From the NCBI RefSeq assembly GCF_011040495.1, contig NZ_CP049037.1, positions 2,232,001-2,296,000 on the forward strand: DNA of 64,000 nucleotides, written 5' to 3'. Both the position numbers and the translations under genes were made by a program. The notes beneath the pieces were generated by a model, which saw only the letters and a list, made by a program, of their open reading frames with translations, was not told the DNA's origin and ran no database searches. Position 1 is the first letter of the stretch; each line of letters starts with the position of its first letter. Of the stretch, positions 17,836 through 26,368 are shown piece after piece. The DNA comes from Pseudohalocynthiibacter aestuariivivens. Lineage in GTDB: Bacteria; Pseudomonadota; Alphaproteobacteria; Rhodobacterales; Rhodobacteraceae.

Positions 17836-19633
17836 GGGTGAACTCCTTGCCAAGATATGCCTCGATCACCTGTGGATCCTCGACCACCGCCTGCGGCTTG
17901 CCCTCGGCGATCACCTTGCCCGAGCTCAGCACGATCACATGATCCGACAGCGACATCACCGCCTGCATCACATGCTCGATCGCGATAATCGACACACCCG
18001 TGTCGCGGATCGACAGCATCAGATCGATCGCCCGGCGCACGTCCGCCTGATTGATGCCTGCCATCACCTCGTCCAGCAGCAGAACACGCGGTTCCATCGC
18101 CATCACACGCGCCACCTCAAGCCGCTTCAGCCCGCCGATGGTCAGCGATGACGCCTCGGCATCCAGGAAGGGCGCCAGCCCCATCTTCTCGGCCGTGCGG
18201 CGCGCCGCCGCGCGCGCGTCGTTCACATGCGGATAGCGATGGAACGCGCCGACCATGATGTTTTCCTCGACCGTCATCGCCGCAAAGGGCTGCACGATCT
18301 GGAAGGTCCGCCCCACGCCCAGCGTGGCAAAGTCCGCCGGATTGGTCGGGCTGTGCCAGGTGCCGTCCGGACCGCGCACTTCGACCGTGCCGCTGTCGGC
18401 ATCCATGAAGCCCGAGATCATGTTGAACAGCGTCGTCTTGCCCGCACCGTTCGGCCCGATCAGGCCGAGGATTTCACCCTCGCGCAGGGTAAAGGACACA
18501 TCGTTGGTTACATGCAGGCCGCCAAAATGCTTGTTAAGGTTGCGAACCCGCACGATCTCTTCGCCCGGCTCGGGCGGGGTAAACGCACGCGCCTGTGCAG
18601 GCTCGGCCACCGCCGCCGCCTGCCCGCCAGCGTCCCGGCGCGCGACGAAGAACCGCCCGACAAGCCCCATCAGGCCGTTCGGAATGAAGATCACCACCAG
18701 CACCAGCACCACACCATAGACAAATCCGTGCAGCCCGATCGCCTCGGCCCCCAGCGCGCCGCGCGCAAATTCGGTGATCGGCACCAGCAGGACCGCCCCC
18801 AGCAGCGGCCCGAACACCGTGCCGATGCCGCCGATCAGCGCAAACATCGCGATCTGGATCGAAAACGCCAGCGAGAAGGCCGATTCAGGCTCTATAAAGG
18901 TCAGATACATCCCGTGGAACGTGCCCATCATCGCCGTCAGCGCCGCCGAGATGGCAACCGCGATCAGACGCACCTTGACCGTCGAGACCCCTGCCCCGCG
19001 CGCCGCGCTCTCGCGCTCGCGCGTCGCCACAAGCTGGAAGCCCAGCCGATGCGAGCGGATCCACCAGGCAACCGCCAGGATAAAGCACATCATTCCGAAC
19101 GCGATGATCAGCGCCGGCAGGCGTTCTCGGAACACCATCCATTCCCAGCCGATGTTCAGCGGGATCATCATCCCCGTCGCCCCACCGGTAAAGTCGCGGA
19201 AGTGCAGCGCCAGAACCCGGAACACCTCCAGCAGCGCAATCGTCGACAACGCAAAGAAAGGCCCGTGCAGGCGGAAGCAAGGATAGCTGATGACCACCGC
19301 CACCGCAGCGGCGATCGCCGCCCCCGCAAACATGCCCAGCCACGGAGAGATGCCCATATTCGTCAGCATCACGCCCACATAGGCGCCGATCCCGTAAAAA
19401 ATCGCGTGACCCAGCGAGAGTTGCCCGGCAAAACCACCGACAATGTTCCAGGCCGTCGACAGACCCGCAAAGATGCAGATCGTGATGAAGATGTGATAGA
19501 CGAACTGGTCGTCCACCACGACCGGCGTGATGAAGATCGCCGCCAGCAGCGCCAGCAACGCCAGCCCCGCCAATCGGGTGTGACCGGCGGTCCGGGACGC
19601 AGTGTCAGGTGAGATGTTCGTGCTGTCGCTCAT
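17828..19633 (-). CDS. livM: Fused LivM permease - LivG ATP-binding protein
   Basis: 601-residue fusion. Residues 1 to about 320 are LivM-type membrane helices (TAWNIVGGFAGQLSLGHAIF, GGIGTVFGPLLGAV). A proline/alanine-rich linker follows, and residues from about 350 are the LivG ATPase with Walker A GPNGAGKTT, signature LTIGGLKRLEVAR, Walker B RVLLLDEVMAG and the switch His in AIEHVMQ. LivM and LivG are usually separate proteins, although fusions are known in this family. It overlaps livH (4 bases) and livF (8 bases). The first 862 bases repeat at the window's left end. Confidence 0.94.
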   Translation of the reverse strand: MSDSTNISPDTASRTAGHTRLAGLALLALLAAIFITPVVVDDQFVYHIFITICIFAGLSTAWNIVGGFAGQLSLGHAIFYGIGAYVGVMLTNMGISPWLGMFAGAAIAAAVAVVISYPCFRLHGPFFALSTIALLEVFRVLALHFRDFTGGATGMMIPLNIGWEWMVFRERLPALIIAFGMMCFILAVAWWIRSHRLGFQLVATRERESAARGAGVSTVKVRLIAVAISAALTAMMGTFHGMYLTFIEPESAFSLAFSIQIAMFALIGGIGTVFGPLLGAVLLVPITEFARGALGAEAIGLHGFVYGVVLVLVVIFIPNGLMGLVGRFFVARRDAGGQAAAVAEPAQARAFTPPEPGEEIVRVRNLNKHFGGLHVTNDVSFTLREGEILGLIGPNGAGKTTLFNMISGFMDADSGTVEVRGPDGTWHSPTNPADFATLGVGRTFQIVQPFAAMTVEENIMVGAFHRYPHVNDARAAARRTAEKMGLAPFLDAEASSLTIGGLKRLEVARVMAMEPRVLLLDEVMAGINQADVRRAIDLMLSIRDTGVSIIAIEHVMQAVMSLSDHVIVLSSGKVIAEGKPQAVVEDPQVIEAYLGKEFTHA

Positions 19634-20514
19634 GATACATGCGACAAGGTCTGCCGCCCTCCGAACAGGCCCTGCGGACGCAGGATCAAAATGAGAAGAA
19701 AGACTCCGAACACCGCGACTTCGCGCATGTCGGACCCGATGTAAAAACCCGAAAGACTATCGATCAGACCGATGATCATCGCCCCGAGAAACGCCCCCCC
19801 GATCGAACCGAGACCCCCCAGAACCACAACCACAAAGGCCGTCAGCACAAAGTAGGTGCCGATCCCCGGCGACGTCGGATAAAGCGGGGCGACCAATGTC
19901 GCCGCAACCCCGACACAGGCCGCGCCGAGCCCGAAGGTGATCATGTAGACCCGGCTGACATTGATCCCCATCAACTGCGCGGCGGCCCGGTTCTGGGCCA
20001 CTGCGCGAATGCCACGCCCGGCCTGCGTGTGCTGCAAAAAGAAGTGCAGACCGATCACCAGAACCACCGCAACGATGAACATCACGACCTGTCCCGTCAG
20101 CAGCCGGATCGACCCGATCTCGATCGAGTTGCGCAGCCCGTAGGACGGCGTCGAGGCGATATCGGCGCCAAACAGCAGCAACGCCAGATTGATCAGCGCC
20201 GTCGACAATCCGACCGTGGCAAAAATCTGAATGTCGTGATTACGCGCCGACATCAAAGGCTCGATCAGGAATTTCTGCGTCATCATCCCCAGCACGAACA
20301 GCAGCGGCGTCACCGCGACCACCGCCGCATAAGGGTGCACCCCCAGCTGCGTCGTGACCAGAAACGCAGCGTACATCCCGATCATCAAAAACTCGCCATG
20401 CGCAAAGTTCACAACTTTGACGATGCCAAAGATCAGCGTCAGCCCCACGCTGGTGATGGCAAAAAGCCCCCCCAGCATCAGACCGTTCACCACAACTTGA
20501 AGAAATACGTCCAT
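19630..20514 (-). CDS. livH: Branched-chain-type ABC transporter permease LivH, copy 2
   Basis: Identical in sequence to the permease at 859-1743: 294 residues, LivH family, NFAHGEFLMIGMY and GGLGSIGGAFLGA motifs. It forms the inner-membrane pore with the LivM half of the fused protein downstream, whose start overlaps its stop by 4 bases. In this copy the whole transporter, including livF, is visible, so this operon is self-sufficient for uptake. Confidence 0.93.
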   Translation of the reverse strand: MDVFLQVVVNGLMLGGLFAITSVGLTLIFGIVKVVNFAHGEFLMIGMYAAFLVTTQLGVHPYAAVVAVTPLLFVLGMMTQKFLIEPLMSARNHDIQIFATVGLSTALINLALLLFGADIASTPSYGLRNSIEIGSIRLLTGQVVMFIVAVVLVIGLHFFLQHTQAGRGIRAVAQNRAAAQLMGINVSRVYMITFGLGAACVGVAATLVAPLYPTSPGIGTYFVLTAFVVVVLGGLGSIGGAFLGAMIIGLIDSLSGFYIGSDMREVAVFGVFLLILILRPQGLFGGRQTLSHVS

Positions 20515-20546
20515 CCCCGCGTCCCATCCTGTCCAGTAAGATGCAG

Positions 20547-20571
20547 GGGGCGGCCCGTTCAGGGCCGCCCC
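20547..20571 (-). terminator. Intercistronic hairpin between substrate-binding gene and livH, copy 2
   Basis: Same 10-bp perfect stem and 5-base loop as at 1776-1800. Likely an expression-ratio element rather than a full terminator. Confidence 0.6.
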
Positions 20572-20589
20572 GATTGATCCCGAAAGGGA

Positions 20590-21795
20590 TTACTTGTTCA
20601 TCCGAAACTCTGCCGCCGCAGCATCATCCGGATAGACCGTCACCAGCTTGCCGTCCTGCCATTGCAGGCCCATCATCCGCGCACGCACGTTCTGGTTGTT
20701 CTCACCGAACTTCACACCATAACCCGCAGCGGTCGACCCCTCCGCAATGTCAATCCCGCGAACCGTCTCGAGAATCGTATCGGCCTCGAACCCGTCCGCC
20801 TCGTTCAGCGCCTGAAGCACCGCCATCGCACCCACATAGTTCGTCAGCGAGTGACCCGAACGCGGGGCGGTGCCGTATTTCTCCTGATATGCCGCCAGAA
20901 AATCATCGATCCCCGGCGTGAACTCCTTGTTCACGATATACTGAGTGAAGTCGGTGTTCAGAACACCGTCGATCACGTCATGGCCAACCGCCTCGGCCGT
21001 CGGCTGCATCGAATAGCCGCCCCCGCCCCCGATGATCGCCAGTGGCTTGAAATCCGCCTCGTGCGCCTGCTGCAAAAACAGCACCGAATCGTTCTGATAC
21101 GAACATTGCAGAACCACGTCCACGCCGCGCTGCTTGAGGTCCAGAACGATCGACGACATATCGACCGTCGACGCCGGATAGGACTGCTCGACGACGATGT
21201 TCAGGCCCTTCTCCTCGGCAAAACGCTTCTGGTGACCGGCCACCGACGTGCCATAGCTGCTGTCCTCGTGGATGATCGCGATCTTCAGGTCACCAGCCGC
21301 GACGCCCGCCCCCGGAGCCACCTTGTCGACGACCATGTTGATAATCGTCTCGCCCATGTTCTCGGCCGTCGGATTGACACGGAACAGATACTCAAGGCCG
21401 CGCCCCGTCACCTCGTCAGCAACCGCGCCAAGCTCAAAATAGGGGATCCCGTTCAGCTCGGCCACCTGGCTCGCCGCGATCGACCGCGACGACGAATAGC
21501 TGCCGAAAATCGCCTTGACCTCTTCGCGCGAGATCAACCGCCGCGCCTCACCAATCGCCTGGTTGTTGTCCACAGCATCGCCACGCTCCAGCACGATCTG
21601 CTCGCCCTGGACACCGCCCGCCGCGTTCATCTCGTCAACCGCAAGCTCAAGCCCCCGCGCACTCTCCTCACCAAGCAGTGCCAACTGACCGCTGAACGGA
21701 TAAAGCGCGCCAAAAGTCACATCCGCAAACGCTCCAGGCGCGCCCAAAATCGCACAAGCCGCAACCGTCGTCCGTAACATTACATCAAGTCTCAT
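20590..21795 (-). CDS. Liv-type ABC transporter periplasmic substrate-binding protein, copy 2
   Basis: Identical to 1819-3024: 401 residues with signal peptide and type-1 periplasmic-binding fold. In this context it follows the quinone oxidoreductase by 53 bases and starts the transporter part of operon B. Since both copies are identical, the two operons import the same ligand or ligand range, even though their catabolic enzymes differ. Confidence 0.92.
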   Translation of the reverse strand: MRLDVMLRTTVAACAILGAPGAFADVTFGALYPFSGQLALLGEESARGLELAVDEMNAAGGVQGEQIVLERGDAVDNNQAIGEARRLISREEVKAIFGSYSSSRSIAASQVAELNGIPYFELGAVADEVTGRGLEYLFRVNPTAENMGETIINMVVDKVAPGAGVAAGDLKIAIIHEDSSYGTSVAGHQKRFAEEKGLNIVVEQSYPASTVDMSSIVLDLKQRGVDVVLQCSYQNDSVLFLQQAHEADFKPLAIIGGGGGYSMQPTAEAVGHDVIDGVLNTDFTQYIVNKEFTPGIDDFLAAYQEKYGTAPRSGHSLTNYVGAMAVLQALNEADGFEADTILETVRGIDIAEGSTAAGYGVKFGENNQNVRARMMGLQWQDGKLVTVYPDDAAAAEFRMNK

Positions 21796-21848
21796 AGTCT
21801 CTCTCCTCCTGTGATTTTCATCATCGACCGAGCGCTAATGCGCCTTAG

Positions 21849-22853
21849 TCACTCGCCTTCTTCGGCCATAGTTAAAACGATCTTGCCGACATGCTGGCCG
21901 CCGTCCATTCGCGCGTGCGCCTTCCGCACGTCGCTAAGTGGATAGGTGGAATCGATCACCGGGCGTACTTGGCCGCTGGCCAGAAAGGGCAGAACATTCG
22001 CTTCAAGCGCGTCGGCCAGCTTTGCCTTCATTGCGACGGGCCGGGCGCGCAATGTCGAGCCGGTCCATGTCAGGCGCTTCGTCAGCAGTTGCAACATATT
22101 CAGATCGGCGTGGCTGGGCTTTTGAAAAGCGATCTGCGCGATGCGTCCATCGATGGCCACCGCCTCGATGTTGCGCTGCATGTAGTCACCGCCAACCATG
22201 TCGAGGATGACTTCGGGGCCGATACCAGCGGTCGCTTTCTTTGCCTCCTCAACAAAGTCGGAGGTCTTGTAATTGATTGCGATGTCCGCGCCCATCTGTT
22301 TCGCCGCAGCGCATTTCTCATCACTTCCGGCAGTGACCAGAACTCTGGACCCCAGCGCCTTTGCCAGCTGGATAGCCGTCGTACCGATGCCTGAGGTGCC
22401 GCCGTGGATCAAGATCGCCTCGCCCGACTTCAGGCCGGCGCGTTGAAACACGTTGGACCAGACGGTGAAGAAAGTCTCTGGAATCGCTCCCGCCTCAACC
22501 ATGCTAACGCCATCGGGAACCGGCAACGCGTTGGTCTCGTGCACGACGGCCCATTCTGCATAGGCACCGCTGGGCACCAGCGCCATGACGCGCGCGCCTT
22601 TGACAAAACGGGTGACTCCCGTGCCCACCGCCTCGACTACTCCTGCCAACTCCAGGCCGAGAATGTCAGTCGCGCCGGGAGGCGGCGGATAATTGCCCTC
22701 TCGCTGCATAACGTCCGGGCGATTTACCCCTGCAGCGTGAACGCGCACAAGGATCTCGCCGTCGCTCGGGAGCGGGCGCGAAAGCTGAACAACGTCCAGT
22801 ACCTCGGGGCCGCCTGCGGCGCGGGCCGTTACGGCCTGCATAGTATCGTTCAT
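21849..22853 (-). CDS. Quinone oxidoreductase / zinc-free alcohol dehydrogenase (MDR superfamily)
   Basis: 334-residue medium-chain reductase of the NADPH:quinone oxidoreductase (QOR/PIG3) type. AGVNRPDVMQREGNYPPPPG, LGLELAGVVEAVG, and the NADPH motif IHGGTSGIGTTAIQLAKALG. Zinc-ligand cysteines of classical ADH are absent. It reduces quinones or enones, or carries out enoyl reductions. GGAGG lies seven bases before the ATG at 22853; an upstream extension is not supported. First gene of operon B, divergent from a GntR regulator across about 217 bases. Confidence 0.9.
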   Translation of the reverse strand: MNDTMQAVTARAAGGPEVLDVVQLSRPLPSDGEILVRVHAAGVNRPDVMQREGNYPPPPGATDILGLELAGVVEAVGTGVTRFVKGARVMALVPSGAYAEWAVVHETNALPVPDGVSMVEAGAIPETFFTVWSNVFQRAGLKSGEAILIHGGTSGIGTTAIQLAKALGSRVLVTAGSDEKCAAAKQMGADIAINYKTSDFVEEAKKATAGIGPEVILDMVGGDYMQRNIEAVAIDGRIAQIAFQKPSHADLNMLQLLTKRLTWTGSTLRARPVAMKAKLADALEANVLPFLASGQVRPVIDSTYPLSDVRKAHARMDGGQHVGKIVLTMAEEGE

Positions 22854-23006
22854 CCAGTGTCCTCCACTCAAAGTTCCGTCTGGGTTTTGCTTTCCGGTTT
22901 CCTCCCTGAAACAGGTAAGCGGCCTTCGTTTTACTTCTCTCCAATCTCGCAATGGCGGGCGGTTCCACATATAAGCTTTTCACGTTTCAAGCTGTAATGT
23001 GTTATT

Positions 23007-23016
23007 TGTTATAACA
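23007..23016. promoter_or_regulatory. Candidate GntR operator
   Basis: Perfect 10-bp palindrome TGTTATAACA in an AT-rich divergent gap between operon B and the GntR gene. Location and symmetry suit autoregulation and operon B control, but the site is short. Confidence 0.4.
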
Positions 23017-23070
23017 GTATATAGAGCGAGGAGGCTGGCATTTGTCAACGCACACAATGAGGTTCGATCT

Positions 23071-23751
23071 ATGAAAAACACCGACACCCATTCCTGGGTT
23101 CACCCGATAGCCAAGGAAAATCTGGGGGATAGGGCCTATTTCGCGTTGCGTACTGCATTGATGGGTGGGCAGTTGAAACCGGGTGAAAAGCTACATCTGC
23201 GCCCGATGTCGAAGCGATTCGGAATCAGCGCGACGCCGATGCGTGAGGCGTTTTTGCGGCTGGTATCGCTGGACGCACTGGCACTCGACGCGCGCGGCAC
23301 AGTCATGGTTCCAGAGCTAACGCTGGACGAACTGATCGAGATACGCGATATTCGTCTGGATTTGGAAGGGCGCGCGGCCGCGAATGCCGCCACCTCCGCT
23401 TCTGACTCGGAAGTTGACACGCTGGAGGATATCCACACGCGTCTTTCGAGCGCCTTCGAGGGAGGCGATCACGCCGAAGCTATCAATCTAAACACGCAAT
23501 TTCATCTGACGCTGTGCCGTGCCGGGAAGATGCCGATTGTGTTAGAGATCGTCGAAAACCTATGGGTACGCTGCGGACCGCTATTGTCGCACCTTTATGA
23601 CCGCGGCAATCCATTTCGTGATGTTCATCCGCACCTTACCGTCATCGATGGCTTGCGCGCCCGTGATCCCGTCATGGTGCGCACCGCCATATGCCATGAC
23701 ATCAGATACGGCGGAGAGGCTCTGTTGCGCCACGCCAAGCCCAACATCTGA
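23071..23751 (+). CDS. GntR-family (FCD) transcriptional regulator
   Basis: 226-residue GntR/FadR-type regulator. Winged helix with LGDRAYFALRTALMGGQLKPGEKL and FGISATPMREAFLRL, then the all-helical FCD effector domain, whose metal-binding histidines are plausible at HLTL and HPHLTVIDGL. The ATG at 23071 has GAGG eight bases upstream and begins about 20 residues before the domain; an earlier in-frame ATG lies in the probable operator region. Likely a repressor of operon B that responds to a carboxylate. Confidence 0.9.
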   Translation: MKNTDTHSWVHPIAKENLGDRAYFALRTALMGGQLKPGEKLHLRPMSKRFGISATPMREAFLRLVSLDALALDARGTVMVPELTLDELIEIRDIRLDLEGRAAANAATSASDSEVDTLEDIHTRLSSAFEGGDHAEAINLNTQFHLTLCRAGKMPIVLEIVENLWVRCGPLLSHLYDRGNPFRDVHPHLTVIDGLRARDPVMVRTAICHDIRYGGEALLRHAKPNI

Positions 23752-24051
23752 CTACATCCGCGACCTGCGCTCTGGCAAATCAGCGCCGAATTCGTCCGCC
23801 CGTTGCGTGCCCATAGCGCGTCTACTTCGCTGCAACACATGCAACCAAAGGAGCGGGATCAAACCGCGACACGTCCATGAAGGTCCTCGACATCGCGCAG
23901 GATTGCTAGGGTTGGTCATGAGGATATCCGCTGTCAGGTGCGTTTCCGCGCAAATTGACAATCCCTAGCGTGGCACTGAAAAGGCTAATGCCTGCCTATC
24001 GAGCCGCAGTCCCAAGGGGAACCTGACCTGTATTTGGCCGGATGAGCCAAC
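23752..24051. other. Intergenic stretch without recognised gene
   Basis: 300 bases between two converging GntR genes. No convincing reading frame, RNA gene or strong hairpin seen. Confidence 0.6.
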
Positions 24052-24783
24052 TCAGCGATGGGTCGATGCCAGATTGGCAATGATCGCCTCGACCGAGCCA
24101 GAAATATCGAGAACTATCTGCCTGCGCGCCTCTTTCGAGTCGCGCTTCTCGATCGCTTTGACCACATCGTAATGACATTCGATCATTTTGCGCCCACCAT
24201 GGGCATAGAATGCGGATACCGGTGGGCCGATCTGCAGCCAAAGGCTGCCGAGATGTTTCAGAAGCACTGGCATGCGTGCGGCCTCGCCAAGAGCGAAATG
24301 GAACTGCTTGTTCAGCTCCATGCCCCGCTTCCAATCCCGCTTGCGCAGCGCCACTTCGTTCTCTTCGATATTCCGGTGCAAAAATTCGAGATCGTCTGCC
24401 GAGCGCCGCTCGGCTGCACGCGCTGCGGCCAGCCCTTCTAGTTCCAGCCGAATATCGACAATCTGACGGTAGTGCTCCGCGGTGATGACCGGAACGCGTA
24501 CATCCCGTGGCGCGCGCTGTTCGAGCGCACCCTCCAGCAGCAGCCGTTTCACCGCGTCGCGCACCGGGGTGGAGCTTATCTCGAGAAGGTCTGCCAGACC
24601 ACGAATTGTAAGTTTTTCGCCGGATTTGAAGGCCCCGGATATGATGGCGCCGGAAATCTTTTCATAGGCAATTTCCCCAAGCGAGGCTTGGTTAATGGCA
24701 AACAGCTCATTTTTGTCGTCCACGTCAGTCTCCACACCGGTCAGAATTGGGACCGTATCATGGTGGTTCGGGCATGTCACCAT
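24052..24783 (-). CDS. GntR-family (FCD) transcriptional regulator
   Basis: GntR/FadR-type regulator of about 243 residues. The DNA-binding domain begins at LGEIAYEKISGAIISGAFKS and includes LLEISSTPVRDAVKRLLLEG; the C-terminal FCD domain has IVDIRLELEGLAAARAAE and FHFALGEAARMPVL. The start is uncertain. The ATG at 24783 sits on the edge of a large palindrome, while a GTG near residue 20 has GGAG upstream. It diverges from the aminotransferase/ALDH pair and very probably controls it. It is related to, but clearly different from, the neighbouring GntR at 23071. Confidence 0.85.
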   Translation of the reverse strand: MVTCPNHHDTVPILTGVETDVDDKNELFAINQASLGEIAYEKISGAIISGAFKSGEKLTIRGLADLLEISSTPVRDAVKRLLLEGALEQRAPRDVRVPVITAEHYRQIVDIRLELEGLAAARAAERRSADDLEFLHRNIEENEVALRKRDWKRGMELNKQFHFALGEAARMPVLLKHLGSLWLQIGPPVSAFYAHGGRKMIECHYDVVKAIEKRDSKEARRQIVLDISGSVEAIIANLASTHR

Positions 24784-24822
24784 TGATGTATGATGCATCA
24801 TACTTGACGCATCATACATCAA
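24783..24822. promoter_or_regulatory. Composite palindromic operator for GntR
   Basis: A 13-base inverted repeat (24783-24795 with 24810-24822, TTGATGTATGATG / CATCATACATCAA) surrounds a perfect 16-bp palindrome at 24788-24803 (GTATGATGCATCATAC). GntR/FCD proteins bind short GT-rich palindromes, so this is likely two overlapping operator sites that control the regulator and the aminotransferase operon. Confidence 0.7.
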
Positions 24823-24985
24823 AAGCTATAACGCGATTGCTCCTCGTAGCGATCAAACCCCGAAACTTGGCGAAGGCTGCCAAAGTCCAGTTCTCCGAGT
24901 GAAATACATTTCTCGGGCCAACATCCGCTACTTGGACACCCTTCACACCGACGCAACGAAACCCGCCTAGACCATAGGACAGACG

Positions 24986-26350
24986 ATGACCGATATTCTC
25001 CTGAACTCGCCCGAAGCTCGCGACACAGCCTTCCACTTTCACGGCTACACCAACGCCCGCGAACATGAACAAAACGGCCCGATGATTATGGACTGCGGAA
25101 AGGGTATCCGCGTCTTTGACAATACAGGCAAATCCTATATCGAGGCCATGGCTGGCCTATGGAGCGTTGCCTTGGGCTTTGACGAGGTCCGGCTGGCGGA
25201 TGCGGCCTATGCGCAGATGCGCAAGCTGCCATTTTACCACAACTTTTCGCACAAGTCGCACGGCCCGGTCATCGACCTGGCAGAGAAGCTGATCTCGCTG
25301 GCCCCCGCACCGATGAGCAAAGTGTTCTTTACCAACTCCGGTTCCGAGGCCAATGACACCATTATCAAGATGGTTTGGTATCGCTCCAATGCGATGGGCA
25401 AACCGGAAAAGAAGAAGATCATCTCGCGCTTGCGCGGATATCACGGTGTCACGGCGCTTTCGGCATCTCTGACCGGCCTACCCAACAACCACCGCTCCTT
25501 CGATCTGCCTTTCGAAGGCATCAAACACACGACCTGCCCGCACTTTTGGAAGAACGGAACGGACGGCGAAACCGAAGAACAGTTCGCCACACGCTGTGCC
25601 GAGGATCTGGACACGATGATCCAACAGGAAGGCCCCGATACAGTCGCGGCCTTCATTGCGGAACCGATCATGGGCGCTGGTGGCGTCGTCGTGCCCCCAG
25701 TGACCTACTGGGAAAAGATCCAAGCGGTACTGTCGAGATACGACATACTCCTGATCGCCGACGAAGTGATCTGCGGCTTTGGCCGGACCGGCCAGATGTT
25801 CGGGTCGCAAACCTATGACATCCAGCCCGACATCATCACAATGTCCAAGCAAATCACCTCGTCCTATATTCCCTTCTCCGCCTTTATGATCAACGATCGC
25901 GTCTATGAACCGGTTGCCGACGAAAGCAACAGGATCGGCGTTCTGGGCCATGGCTTTACCGGCGGGGCACACCCTGTTGGCGCGGCGGTGGCGCTCGAGA
26001 CCATCAAGATCATTGAGGAACGCGATCTGGTCGCGAACGCCGCAGAAACCGGGGCCTACATGATGGACAAACTGAACACGCTCAAAGGCCACGCTCTCGT
26101 CGGAGAGGTCCGGGGCAAGGGCCTGCTTGCCGCCGTGGAAATGGTCGCGCCGCAAGGTCGCGAGGCAGAGTTTGCCGCAGGAGCGCTCGGTGGTCGGATG
26201 AATGTCATTATGACCGAAAAGGGTCTGATTTCACGCAACATGATCGACGCGCTGGCCTTCTGCCCGCCGCTGATCATCACCCCCGCTGAAGTGGACGAAA
26301 TGGTCGACATCCTGACCGCCAGCCTTGACCAGCTTGCAGCTGAACTTTGA
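24986..26350 (+). CDS. Class III (omega) aminotransferase
   Basis: 454-residue PLP-dependent aminotransferase. SGSEANDTIIKM (cofactor phosphate site), the ring-stacking GYHG, ADEVICGFGRTG (Asp259, which contacts the pyridine nitrogen), and the Schiff-base Lys288 in MSKQITSSY. Close in style to taurine-, putrescine- and beta-alanine-pyruvate transaminases. It moves an amino group, often from a terminal amine, to pyruvate, giving an aldehyde or oxo acid. AGGA lies six bases before the ATG. An aldehyde dehydrogenase follows 18 bases downstream and probably oxidises the aldehyde product. Confidence 0.92.
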   Translation: MTDILLNSPEARDTAFHFHGYTNAREHEQNGPMIMDCGKGIRVFDNTGKSYIEAMAGLWSVALGFDEVRLADAAYAQMRKLPFYHNFSHKSHGPVIDLAEKLISLAPAPMSKVFFTNSGSEANDTIIKMVWYRSNAMGKPEKKKIISRLRGYHGVTALSASLTGLPNNHRSFDLPFEGIKHTTCPHFWKNGTDGETEEQFATRCAEDLDTMIQQEGPDTVAAFIAEPIMGAGGVVVPPVTYWEKIQAVLSRYDILLIADEVICGFGRTGQMFGSQTYDIQPDIITMSKQITSSYIPFSAFMINDRVYEPVADESNRIGVLGHGFTGGAHPVGAAVALETIKIIEERDLVANAAETGAYMMDKLNTLKGHALVGEVRGKGLLAAVEMVAPQGREAEFAAGALGGRMNVIMTEKGLISRNMIDALAFCPPLIITPAEVDEMVDILTASLDQLAAEL

Positions 26351-26368
26351 AGCCGGGAAAGCAAAACA

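Larger units (their letters stand above)
18772..21810. repeat. Direct repeat copy 2 (Liv transporter block)
   Basis: Second copy of the exact repeat described at 1-3039. Upstream of its right end (21811 onward) the sequence is unrelated to that of copy 1. Its left limit is unknown because copy 1 is cut by the window. Confidence 0.95.
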
